Assembly: GCF_018402695.1 (NCBI RefSeq)
Contig: NZ_JAGYIM010000024.1
Span: 62,001 to 126,000, forward strand
Reading direction: 5' to 3'
Origin: Arsukibacterium sp.
Lineage (GTDB): Bacteria > Pseudomonadota > Gammaproteobacteria > Enterobacterales > Alteromonadaceae
DNA length: 64,000 nt
Positions within the stretch are counted from its first letter, which is position 1. Each line of letters opens with the position of its first letter. Positions 45,907 to 56,229 of the stretch are shown piece by piece. A program made the translations under genes and the position numbers. The notes beneath the pieces were generated by a model. That model ran no database searches and was not told the DNA's origin. It was given only the letters and a program-made list of their open reading frames with translations.

Positions 45907-46989
45907 ATGAAATTAAAATTAGCGCTGAAAAACCTTGGCTTGCCAGCATTGTTGGCAAGCAGTTTAATTTATCCTGCTGGCATTATTGCTGCAACCAGCC
46001 AGACCAGCAACGAGCCTGAAGCCGCATCTGCTGAGCAACCGGCTAAACCCAGCTTTGAACAGTATACCGCGGCACTGCGTCAGGAAGCTGAGCAAAAAGG
46101 CTATGATCAAGCGTTGCTGGATGAAGTGTTCAGCTCGTTAACTTTTCACGAGCGGGTGGTTAAAGCGGATCAAAGCCAGCCTGAAGTCGTCGAAACCCTC
46201 AGTACCTATTTGCCGAAGCGGGTCAGTGACATCCGTATCACCATGGCCCGGGGCTTTTATAAGCAGTATTTGCCAGAGCTGGAAAAAATAGGCGAAAAAT
46301 ATGGCGTGCAACCCCGCTTTATTATCGCGCTGTGGGGGCTGGAAAGTAGCTTTGGCCGCTTTATGGGTAATTATTCCATTCCTTCTGCGTTAGCTACGCT
46401 GGCCTATGACGGCCGGCGCGAAACCTTTTTTCGCCAGGAGTTCTTTAATGCGCTGGATATTCTGGCTGAGGGCCACATCAGCTTCGCCGACATGAAAGGC
46501 TCCTGGGCCGGGGCCATGGGCCAGAGCCAGTTTATGCCAAGCTCGTTTTTAGCCTACGCTCAGGATGGTGACGGCGATGGTAAAAAAGATATCTGGACCA
46601 ATCAGCTGGATGTGTTTGCGTCTATTGCCAACTACCTGAAACAGCAGGACTGGGATAACAGTATCACCTGGGGCCGCGAAGTTTTGCTGCCGGAAGGGTT
46701 TGACGCTGCTTTAGCCATTCAGCGTGGTAGCCTGGCACGGAAAGCCTGGTTAGGGCGCTGGAACGACTCTGCCCGCAGTCTGGCCAAATGGAATGAGCTG
46801 GGAGTGCGGCGCTTAAACGGTACCGATTTACCCAGCCGCGATCTGCAAGCTGCTTTAATTCTGCCCGACGGCGAGGGCGGCCGGGCTTTCCTGGGGTACG
46901 ACAACTATAAAAGCCTGATGCACTGGAACCGCTCTTATTACTTTGTTACCAGCGTTGGCTATCTGGCCGATCTGATTATTGCTGAGTAA
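45907..46989 (+). CDS. exported lytic murein transglycosylase (MltB-like)
   Basis: This 360-aa protein has a signal peptide (about residues 1-28) and an MltB-family SLT_2 domain. The catalytic Glu is in ALWGLESSFGRFMG. Other family motifs are SFADMKGSWAGAMGQSQFMPSSFL (given in part), an EF-hand-like calcium loop DGDGDGKKDIW and the C-terminal LGYDNYKSLMHWNRS. No lipobox is seen, so it is a soluble periplasmic enzyme rather than an MltB lipoprotein. It lies between ycgL and the FAH gene, an insertion relative to E. coli. The start is ATG 45907. Confidence 0.87.
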   Translation: MKLKLALKNLGLPALLASSLIYPAGIIAATSQTSNEPEAASAEQPAKPSFEQYTAALRQEAEQKGYDQALLDEVFSSLTFHERVVKADQSQPEVVETLSTYLPKRVSDIRITMARGFYKQYLPELEKIGEKYGVQPRFIIALWGLESSFGRFMGNYSIPSALATLAYDGRRETFFRQEFFNALDILAEGHISFADMKGSWAGAMGQSQFMPSSFLAYAQDGDGDGKKDIWTNQLDVFASIANYLKQQDWDNSITWGREVLLPEGFDAALAIQRGSLARKAWLGRWNDSARSLAKWNELGVRRLNGTDLPSRDLQAALILPDGEGGRAFLGYDNYKSLMHWNRSYYFVTSVGYLADLIIAE

Positions 46990-46992
46990 ACT

Positions 46993-47655
46993 ATGATTTA
47001 TTTACACCAGCACATTGACGGCAGCCATATTGGCTTGCCAGTGGGTAAAGTGGTTTGTATTGGTCAGAACTACCAGGACCATATTGCTGAAATGCAAAGT
47101 AAAACGGCGGCAGAGCCACTATTTTTCATTAAACCCGCAACTGCATTGTGCGCTTTGGCGCCGGCTTTTGCCATTCCGGCTGGCCGTGGCGCGGTGCACA
47201 ACGAGCTGGAGCTGGCCGTTTTAATTAGTCAGCCGTTAACTCAGGCCTCAGCAGAGCAGGTGGCCAATGCGATATGGGGTTATAGTCTGGCACTTGATTT
47301 AACCCTGCGCGATGTGCAGGCTAATTTAAAGCAATTGGGCCGGCCATGGGAAATAGCCAAGGGCTTTGATGGCGCCTGCCCGGTAGCCGGGTTTGTGCCG
47401 GCAAGCGATATTGCTCATCCGCAACAACTTGATTTCAGCTTGTCAGTTAACGGTGTAGAGCGGCAGCATGGCAACAGCGCTAACATGATCCGCGGCATAA
47501 GTCAGTTAATCAGCGAAATGTCGCAGCACTTTACCCTGTTGCCCGGTGATATGGTGCTTACCGGCACGCCGGCTGGCGTAGGGCCTTTACAAGCTGGCGA
47601 TCAGCTGCGGCTGCAACTGGCCGACTATTTAACCGTAAATACAAAGGTAAGTTAA
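46993..47655 (+). CDS. ycgM: fumarylacetoacetate hydrolase family protein (YcgM-like)
   Basis: This 220-aa FAH-fold protein starts with a short lead followed by VGKVVCIGQNYQDHIAEM. The metal site residues are in HNELELAVLI and LALDLTLRD, and the C-terminal LTGTPAGVGPLQAGD is typical. The family includes acylpyruvases and oxaloacetate-handling hydrolases; E. coli YcgM is the neighbour of YcgN, matching the order here. It is spaced 3 nt from both flanking genes. The exact substrate is unproven. Confidence 0.88.
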   Translation: MIYLHQHIDGSHIGLPVGKVVCIGQNYQDHIAEMQSKTAAEPLFFIKPATALCALAPAFAIPAGRGAVHNELELAVLISQPLTQASAEQVANAIWGYSLALDLTLRDVQANLKQLGRPWEIAKGFDGACPVAGFVPASDIAHPQQLDFSLSVNGVERQHGNSANMIRGISQLISEMSQHFTLLPGDMVLTGTPAGVGPLQAGDQLRLQLADYLTVNTKVS

Positions 47656-47657
47656 CA

Positions 47658-48152
47658 ATGGCATTAGCAGAGCGCTACTGGGAAACGAAAACCCTTGATG
47701 AAATGAACACCGAGGAGTGGGAAGCGCTGTGCGATGGCTGTGCAAAATGCTGTCTGAATAAATTTATTGAAGATGACGAAGCGCAGGGGCCTACAGACGT
47801 ATTACACGCTGATGAGCAGGTACACTACACTAATATTGGTTGTCGTTATCTGAATAGCCATAAATGTGAATGCACTGAATATACTCAGCGCACTGTGCTG
47901 GTGCCAGACTGTATTCAGTTAACCAAAGCCAATTTAAAAGACATTTTTTTTATGCCAACCAGCTGCGCTTACCGCCGTTTGCATGAAGGCCGGGGCCTGC
48001 CCAGCTGGCATCCGCTTTTGAACAACGGCAAAAAAAGCCTGATGCACAAAAAGCAAATGTCGGTGCGTAATAAAACCCTCTGTGAAACCCAGGTAGATAT
48101 GGATAATTTTGAAGATTTTATTGTCCGCTGGCCATTAAACGATCTGGACTAA
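47658..48152 (+). CDS. ycgN: YcgN family cysteine-cluster protein (UPF0260)
   Basis: This 164-aa protein has the UPF0260/CxxCxxCC signature ALCDGCAKCCLNKFIEDD and further conserved cysteines in NIGCRYL, CECTEYTQR and TSCAYRRL. The cysteines suggest iron-sulfur or zinc binding, but the role is unknown. It is the next gene after the YcgM-like gene, as in E. coli. Confidence 0.92.
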   Translation: MALAERYWETKTLDEMNTEEWEALCDGCAKCCLNKFIEDDEAQGPTDVLHADEQVHYTNIGCRYLNSHKCECTEYTQRTVLVPDCIQLTKANLKDIFFMPTSCAYRRLHEGRGLPSWHPLLNNGKKSLMHKKQMSVRNKTLCETQVDMDNFEDFIVRWPLNDLD

Positions 48153-48170
48153 GGCGCAGGGGTAATTCGC

Positions 48171-48788
48171 TTGTCATTTTCTGAATATAGCCATCAGCTA
48201 CTGCAACACTTCAGTCCGGTTACCCTACAGCTGATCATCAGCCTGTGTGTTGTCGTGCTGTACTTTATTGTCAGTCGTCGGGTTATGCCGATGCTGTATA
48301 AACTCATTGCCAGCAGTCAGTTAAAAGCCGACTTAAATAAACGGGCGGCAGTGGTGTTTCATATTCTGCTTGTGCTGGTAATGATAGTGGTGCTCAGTAT
48401 AGTGTGGGGTGTCGACATCCGCGGCTTACTGGTGTTGGCATCGTCAATGATCGCGGTAATTGGTGTAGCATTGTTTGCTGCCTGGAGTTTACTTAGCAAT
48501 ATCACCGCGTTTTTTATTCTATTGGGACAAAAAGCCTTTGCAGAAGGCATGGAAGTGCGGGTGGTTGATGGCGCCAATTTTCTGGAAGGTCGTATTGTAG
48601 AGATTAATTTGTTCAGTACCGTGCTGCTGACTAAAGACAACGAGCAAGTGGTGTATCCCAACAATCTGCTTATTTCACGGCCCGTGGTGGTATCTGCCAA
48701 AAAAAACAAGCCACCGGTTAAAAGTAGTGCAGCGGAAAAAGCCCAGCGCTCGCGTCACAGACGGTGGAGCGGGAAAGAAGCCGATTGA
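48171..48788 (+). CDS. MscS family mechanosensitive channel-like protein
   Basis: This 205-aa membrane protein starts at TTG 48171 with AGGGG 8 nt upstream. It has hydrophobic segments at about 17-38, 60-80 and 82-115. The third, SMIAVIGVALFAAWSLLSNITAFFILL (given in part as ALFAAWSLLSNI), resembles the pore helix of MscS, followed by the MscS beta domain (AEGMEVRVVDGANFLEGRI, NEQVVYPNNLL). It is shorter than E. coli MscS (286 aa) and ends in a basic tail. It probably acts in osmotic release, although small MscS-like proteins vary. Confidence 0.82.
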   Translation: MSFSEYSHQLLQHFSPVTLQLIISLCVVVLYFIVSRRVMPMLYKLIASSQLKADLNKRAAVVFHILLVLVMIVVLSIVWGVDIRGLLVLASSMIAVIGVALFAAWSLLSNITAFFILLGQKAFAEGMEVRVVDGANFLEGRIVEINLFSTVLLTKDNEQVVYPNNLLISRPVVVSAKKNKPPVKSSAAEKAQRSRHRRWSGKEAD

Positions 48789-48868
48789 TTTTTCCGTGAC
48801 AGCAGATTTGGCTGCTGCTACATTCAGCAAAAAACGCATTCTAACAACAATAATAATGCCGGGCACCA

Positions 48869-51800
48869 ATGCGCTTAAAACACATTAAACTGGCGGGCTT
48901 TAAGTCCTTCGTTGACCCAACTCAGGTACCATTTCCTGAACAAATGACGGCCGTAGTCGGCCCGAACGGCTGCGGTAAATCTAATGTCATTGATGCGGTG
49001 CGCTGGGTGTTGGGTGAGAGCTCAGCGAAAAACCTGCGTGGCGACGCTATGACCGATGTTATTTTTAATGGCTCAGGTCAGCGTAAGCCGGTATCCCAGG
49101 CATCGGTTGAGCTGGTTTTTGAAAACACCGAGGGCCGGCTTAGTGGCAATATGGCCGACCGCAGTGAAATATCCATTAAACGGCTGGTGACCCGCGAAGC
49201 GCAGTCTACTTATTTTCTGAATGGCAGCAAATGCCGTCGGCGTGATATTACCGATATTTTTCTGGGTACTGGCCTGGGGCCACGCAGTTACGCCATTATC
49301 GAGCAGGGCATGATCTCGCGGCTGATAGAATCCAAGCCGCAGGAACTACGGGTATTTATTGAAGAAGCTGCCGGCATTTCCAAATACAAAGAGCGGCGGC
49401 GCGAGACCGAAAACCGGATTAAACATACCCGGGAGAACCTGGAGCGGCTGGCCGATGTGCGTGAAGAGCTGGCGAAAAATATCGACAAATTAAAACGCCA
49501 GGCGAGCACTGCCCAGCGTTATAAAGAATTAAAAGCGCAGGAGCGCAAACTTAAAGCCGAGCTCACCACTTTAAAATGGCTGCGCTTTAATAACCAGTTA
49601 ACAGAACTGGAGCAGCAGTTAGCGCAGCAGGAAACTGAGCTGGAGAAATACCAGGCCGGGATGCAGGGCGAGCAGCGCATACTTGTTGAATTAAAAGAGC
49701 AAATTACAGATGCCCGCCAGCAAGCTGAGCAGCAGCAAAGCCGTTTTTATCAGCTGGGCAATACCATCAGCCGGCTGGAGCAACAAATTTTGCATCAGCG
49801 TCAGCAGCAACAGATCCTTAGCAGCCAGTTGCAGCAAAAACAACACGCGTTGGCAGACAGCGAGCACTTTATCAGTAGCGAGCAGCAGCAACTGGCAGAG
49901 CTGATTAGCGAGCAACAAAAGCACAGCCCCGAATTAGCGCTTAGCGAAGAGCAGCTGGCCGAGCTTGAGCAACAATTAGAGCAGGCGCAGGCTTATCTGA
50001 CTGAACAACAGCAGCAGTGGCAACAGTGGCAACAACAACATTTTAACTTGTGCCAACAGCAGCAGCAGGCACAGTTAGCGTGGCAAAACGCCAGTAATCA
50101 GGCCAGCCAGTATCAACGCCAGTTAACGCAGCGCCGGCAACAATCAGAGCAGTTGCAACAGCAGCAACCCGAGCAAAATGTTGAGGCTATTACCGCCCGG
50201 CAGCAGCAATTGACAGCTGCCAGCGAGGCCGCTATGCAGGAGGTTGAGCGGGCCAGGTTAGCGGCAGAGCAAAGGGCAAGCCAGAGCGCTGCACTAAAGC
50301 AGCAGTTGGCGGCCATCGCAACCCGGCAACAGATTTTAACCCAGGAACAACAGCGGTTGGCGGCACTTGATGCCCGCCAGCAGCAAAATCAGCAGGCGTT
50401 ACTGACACAGTTAGTGGTGCAGCCAGGTTGGGCTGGTGCAGTAGCTGCTGCGCTGGGTGCCGCAGCATGTCGCCAGCAGCACTGCAGGCTATCGGTGCTG
50501 ATGCTGCAAAGAACGGAAAGCTTTTGCTATGTCAGGGCACCACATTTACAAACAGAAAGCTCATTGAAAACACCCCGCAAGCAGAAAGCCTGCCAGCACA
50601 GCCAGGTACCCTGGCCCAGTGTGATTAGCGACGGCTGTTACCCTGACTATTTTCAGACAATTCAGCTCGCCGACAATCTGGCCATGGCACTCGATATTGC
50701 CGCTAAGCTTAGCCCAGGCCAATCGGTGATCACCGCTGAGGGCCATTGGCTGGGCCAGAACTGGGGCCATAGCAGCAACTCAGACAGCACCGACTCCAGC
50801 CTGCTGCGCCGTGAGCGGTTAACTGCGATTACCACTGAACAAACTGAATTGACCAATGAGCATGATTTATTAAGTGAGCAGTCAGCCGCAGCAGAGCAAG
50901 CTGACAGTGAAGCGCGTCAGGCATATACAGAGCAACAGCAGATACTTGCTGAGTTACGCCAACAGTTGCAACAGACCGATACCGAACGTCAACTACAAGC
51001 CCAGGCTGCAAAAATGGCGCAGCAGCAACAATTGCAGCTGGCCGCAGAGTGTCAGCAGCTTAACAACCGTCTTGTAGAACTGGAAACCGAACTGGCCGTG
51101 TTAGACGAGCGTCAGCTGCACGCTGAAGATTTACTGGCTGCGCATGCAGATGCAGAACAGGCATTGCAACAAGCCCAGCAGCAGGCGCAACTGGCGCTGC
51201 AGCAAAGTCGTCAGCGTTTTGAACAGCAGAAAGAGCATTGCCGGCAATTACAGACCCAGTTGACTCTGGCTGAGCGGCAACAGCAAAGCCTGAGCCAGAA
51301 CCTGAGCCGGGCGCAGCTGCAATTAACCCAGCTACGAGAGCAAATAATAGGCTTAGAGCAGCAGCTTGCTGACAATAATGAGCCGGAAATACTATTACAT
51401 GAACAGTTGCAGGAAACACTGTTAAACCGCGAGGATGCCGAGCAGGCGATGGTGGCCGCTACCGATTTACTGGCAGGTTTAGAGCAGCAGATGCGCGAGC
51501 TGGAGCAAGGCCAGCAGGGTATTATGCAACAGCTTAACCAGAAACGACAACAGATTGAGTCGCTGCGCCTGGATGCTGAAGGTTGTCGGATCCGGGCTAA
51601 CAATATGCTGGAACTGTTGCGTGAACAGCAGGTCAATATAAAAGATGTGATACCGCAACTGGTGGCCGATGCTGATGAAAACCAGTGGCAGCAACAACTG
51701 GATAAAACCGTCGATGCAGTAAGCCGCTTAGGCGCAATAAACCTGGCGGCAATTGATGAATATGAGCAGCAGGCAGAGCGTAAGCGCTATCTGGACAGCC

Positions 51801-52342
51801 AGCACGATGATTTAACCTCGGCGCTGGAGACCCTGGAAAATGCGATGCGCAAAATTGATAAAGAAACCCGGCAGAAGTTTAAAGATACCTTTGAACAGGT
51901 AAACGAAGGGCTGAAAGGGCTCTTCCCCAAGGTGTTTGGCGGCGGCAGTGCTTATCTGGATCTTACCGAAGATGATTTACTGGAAACCGGTGTTACTATA
52001 ATGGCCAGACCACCGGGCAAAAAAAACAGCACAATTCATTTATTATCGGGTGGTGAAAAAGCGCTAACGGCCTTATCATTGGTGTTTTCAATATTCAGAC
52101 TGAATCCAGCGCCGTTTTGTATGCTGGATGAAGTTGATGCGCCGCTGGACGATGCCAACGTGGGCCGGTTTTGTAACCTGGTACGGGAAATGTCGGCAAC
52201 GGTGCAGTTTATATATATTAGCCACAATAAAATTGCCATGGAGATGGCAGCACAGCTAATGGGCGTGACCATGCAAGAGCCTGGGGTATCGCGGGTAGTG
52301 GCTGTGGATGTGGATGATGCTGTCAAGCTGGCAGTAGCCTGA
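48869..52342 (+). CDS. smc: chromosome segregation protein SMC, with apparent frameshifted hinge segment
   Basis: This 1157-aa SMC condensin ATPase has Walker A GPNGCGKSN (residues 32-40), the signature LSGGEKAL near 1058 and Walker B MLDEVDAPLDDAN near 1085. The arms are long coiled coils unusually rich in glutamine. The hinge starts normally (QPGWAGAVAAALG, near 520) and ends normally (LADNLAMALDIAAKLSPGQS). Between 50465 and 50622, however, the reading frame yields a Cys-rich stretch with rare AGA/AGG codons. The -1 frame there gives hinge-like text (DAAKNGKLLLCQG, then LPAQPGTLAQ). Two or more compensating indels are likely, either real or sequencing errors. The smc-zipA-ligA order is conserved. 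Confidence 0.93.
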   Translation: MRLKHIKLAGFKSFVDPTQVPFPEQMTAVVGPNGCGKSNVIDAVRWVLGESSAKNLRGDAMTDVIFNGSGQRKPVSQASVELVFENTEGRLSGNMADRSEISIKRLVTREAQSTYFLNGSKCRRRDITDIFLGTGLGPRSYAIIEQGMISRLIESKPQELRVFIEEAAGISKYKERRRETENRIKHTRENLERLADVREELAKNIDKLKRQASTAQRYKELKAQERKLKAELTTLKWLRFNNQLTELEQQLAQQETELEKYQAGMQGEQRILVELKEQITDARQQAEQQQSRFYQLGNTISRLEQQILHQRQQQQILSSQLQQKQHALADSEHFISSEQQQLAELISEQQKHSPELALSEEQLAELEQQLEQAQAYLTEQQQQWQQWQQQHFNLCQQQQQAQLAWQNASNQASQYQRQLTQRRQQSEQLQQQQPEQNVEAITARQQQLTAASEAAMQEVERARLAAEQRASQSAALKQQLAAIATRQQILTQEQQRLAALDARQQQNQQALLTQLVVQPGWAGAVAAALGAAACRQQHCRLSVLMLQRTESFCYVRAPHLQTESSLKTPRKQKACQHSQVPWPSVISDGCYPDYFQTIQLADNLAMALDIAAKLSPGQSVITAEGHWLGQNWGHSSNSDSTDSSLLRRERLTAITTEQTELTNEHDLLSEQSAAAEQADSEARQAYTEQQQILAELRQQLQQTDTERQLQAQAAKMAQQQQLQLAAECQQLNNRLVELETELAVLDERQLHAEDLLAAHADAEQALQQAQQQAQLALQQSRQRFEQQKEHCRQLQTQLTLAERQQQSLSQNLSRAQLQLTQLREQIIGLEQQLADNNEPEILLHEQLQETLLNREDAEQAMVAATDLLAGLEQQMRELEQGQQGIMQQLNQKRQQIESLRLDAEGCRIRANNMLELLREQQVNIKDVIPQLVADADENQWQQQLDKTVDAVSRLGAINLAAIDEYEQQAERKRYLDSQHDDLTSALETLENAMRKIDKETRQKFKDTFEQVNEGLKGLFPKVFGGGSAYLDLTEDDLLETGVTIMARPPGKKNSTIHLLSGGEKALTALSLVFSIFRLNPAPFCMLDEVDAPLDDANVGRFCNLVREMSATVQFIYISHNKIAMEMAAQLMGVTMQEPGVSRVVAVDVDDAVKLAVA

Positions 52343-52362
52343 TAACATAATAAGGTACAACA

Positions 52363-53277
52363 ATGGCTAGTGAGTTGAGATTAGTATTAATTATATTAGG
52401 GGCGCTGGTGTTAGGCGGCCTGTTTATTCATGGGCTGTGGACGGTTCGAAAAAATAACCGTGAGGCCGGCCATCGTTATCATCCCGATACTTCGCCAACA
52501 GCAGAGCCAGAGCGTAGCGAAGGGTTTGATGATTTAGGCGTAGGTCCGGTGCGGGTGGTGAAATCGCGCAGCGGTAATATTGGTGGTAGCGCAGGCACTG
52601 AGCGGACAGAGCCGAAAATTAACCCGGCTTCAGCCCATTCTCAAACGGTAGCTCAACCGAAAAATAGCCGTCCGGCCAATGATCTGGTGCGGCAACAGCC
52701 AGAATTCGATTTTGACGGCCCGGCAGAAAAAACTGAACCGGCAATCAACTTCAGTGCGCTGGCTGACGATGAGAGCCCGCGCAGCCCGCAGCTTGATAAC
52801 GAGTATTCGTCTGAGCCGGCAACGTCAGAGCAAAAGCCGGCACATCAGCCATCTGAAGTACTTATTTTGTATGTGTTGTTACCGGAAGGTCGCGATATCA
52901 AAGGTCCCGATTTATTGTCGGCCTTGTTACCGCTGGGCTTCAAATATGGCGACATGGATATTTTTCACCGCCATCTCGACAGCGCCGGTGGTGGTGAAGT
53001 GTTATTCAGCCTGGCCAATATGTTTAACCCTGGTACTTTTGATTTAGAGCAGATAGATAAAATCAGCACCCGTGGCTTAAGTTTGTTTATGACCCTACCC
53101 GGTCCGGGTGAGCCACTGCAGAATTTTAATTTGATGCACAATGCGGCAAAGAAACTGGCGGAAGAATTTGGTGGCCAGGTGCTGGATGGCCAGCGCAGTG
53201 TGTTAACGGTGCAAACCGTTCGCCACTACGTGGATAAAATTCGGGAATTCCAGCGCCAGCAGCTGATCCATGGCTAG
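52363..53277 (+). CDS. zipA: cell division protein ZipA
   Basis: ZipA, 304 aa, tethers FtsZ to the inner membrane. It has the unusual N-out anchor (residues 3-24, LRLVLIILGALVLGGLFIHG), then a charged, proline-rich flexible linker (about 30-165). The C-terminal FtsZ-binding domain (about 170-304) includes VLILYVLLPEGRDIKGPDLL, HRHLDSAGGGEVLFSLANM and GLSLFMTLPGPGEP. It lies 20 nt after smc. A perfect terminator follows, separating it from ligA. Confidence 0.94.
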   Translation: MASELRLVLIILGALVLGGLFIHGLWTVRKNNREAGHRYHPDTSPTAEPERSEGFDDLGVGPVRVVKSRSGNIGGSAGTERTEPKINPASAHSQTVAQPKNSRPANDLVRQQPEFDFDGPAEKTEPAINFSALADDESPRSPQLDNEYSSEPATSEQKPAHQPSEVLILYVLLPEGRDIKGPDLLSALLPLGFKYGDMDIFHRHLDSAGGGEVLFSLANMFNPGTFDLEQIDKISTRGLSLFMTLPGPGEPLQNFNLMHNAAKKLAEEFGGQVLDGQRSVLTVQTVRHYVDKIREFQRQQLIHG

Positions 53278-53297
53278 CAAGCCTGTTTAATCCTATA

Positions 53298-53322
53298 CGG
53301 CAGGGTTTCCCCTGCCGTTTTT
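53298..53322 (+). terminator. rho-independent terminator between zipA and ligA
   Basis: A perfect 8-bp GC-rich stem (CGGCAGGG / CCCTGCCG, loop TTTC) is followed by TTTTT, 21 nt past zipA and 20 nt before the ligA start. ligA expression would need read-through or a promoter overlapping this hairpin. Confidence 0.88.
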
Positions 53323-53335
53323 CATTCGGTAGTAA

Positions 53336-55374
<2,039 letters not shown>

Positions 55375-55375
<1 letters not shown>

Positions 55376-55710
55376 TGCTGGAGTTGTTGTATCAGCTATT
55401 AACAGACTGGGGCTTATTGTTCCGGCCCTATATCCGCGATATCGCGCTGGCAATGGTGGCGACCACTCTGGTGGTATTTGGGGATGATCTTAATCGCGTT
55501 ATCCGTCGCCAGGTTAGTAGCCTGCACTTTATCTGGCGTACGGGCATTTTTATTCTGGTTTGTGCCTTTGGTTATGGTGCCATCACAATATTCCTGACCC
55601 CACTGGTAGCCGGCTTGCTGGTGCGGCTAACCAATATTGAGCTACCCTGGGTATGTCTGGCAATTTTTATTGCACTTGGCATGTTAGCTCAGCGTAAGCG
55701 CCAGGTTTAA
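55375..55710 (+). CDS. DUF3392 family membrane protein
   Basis: This 111-aa protein has about three hydrophobic segments and follows the DUF3392 pattern (LLTDWGLLFRPYIRDIALAM, VFGDDLNRVIRR). Its ATG overlaps the ligA stop by 1 nt, so it is translationally coupled. The family is limited to gammaproteobacteria and often lies beside ligA or zipA. Function unknown. Confidence 0.8.
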
Positions 55711-55731
55711 TATGAAATTGGCAGCATTTGT

Positions 55732-56229
55732 ATGAGCACACAGCAATACTGGCCGTTACTCGACAACAACGGCTTATTGCAAATTCCAATGCGTTTTTAC
55801 GGGTTGTTGCTGCTATTACTCCGGCCTTATATTTGCTGGGTAGCAGAGCTTAGTATGATGCGCTCACAGCACAGTTTGCTGGGGCAGTTTTACCCCCGGC
55901 AACACGATTTTCTGCTGGCCTGCCTGATAGCACTGCCGTTACTGTTATTGGTTGCGGCGCTAAGTCAGCGCCGGCCAAAAGGGCAGCGGTTCTGGTTTTA
56001 TTTGTGGCGTCCCGGACTATGGTTGTTATGGCTGGTGACGCTGGCTGATTTTGTTCATAGCATCAGTGGTCTGGATGGTGACGTTATTCTGGATGCACCG
56101 TGGCGGCTGATAGCGCCAATGTTGTTAGTTTTGGCGATGCTGTGGCTCGGCTTCAGTAAAACCCTGCCGGCTATTTTTAAGGAATGGCCAGAGCCGTTGC
56201 CGGCTAAAAAGAACAGTAAAGCAGTTTAA
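55732..56229 (+). CDS. DUF2919 family membrane protein (YfeZ-like)
   Basis: This 165-aa protein has four hydrophobic segments (about 20-40, 58-80, 90-108, 125-145). The N terminus with QYWPLLDNNGLLQIPMRFY and the RPYICWVAEL motif are typical of the DUF2919 family. It follows DUF3392 by 21 nt, probably in the same transcript, and overlaps the 3' end of the convergent receiver-TPR gene by 4 nt. Function unknown. Confidence 0.78.
   Translation: MSTQQYWPLLDNNGLLQIPMRFYGLLLLLLRPYICWVAELSMMRSQHSLLGQFYPRQHDFLLACLIALPLLLLVAALSQRRPKGQRFWFYLWRPGLWLLWLVTLADFVHSISGLDGDVILDAPWRLIAPMLLVLAMLWLGFSKTLPAIFKEWPEPLPAKKNSKAV

Noticed and set aside
50428-50628. Separate plus-strand gene inside smc
   Set aside because: No ribosome site, and its text looks like SMC hinge sequence in a shifted frame; reported instead as a compensated frameshift.
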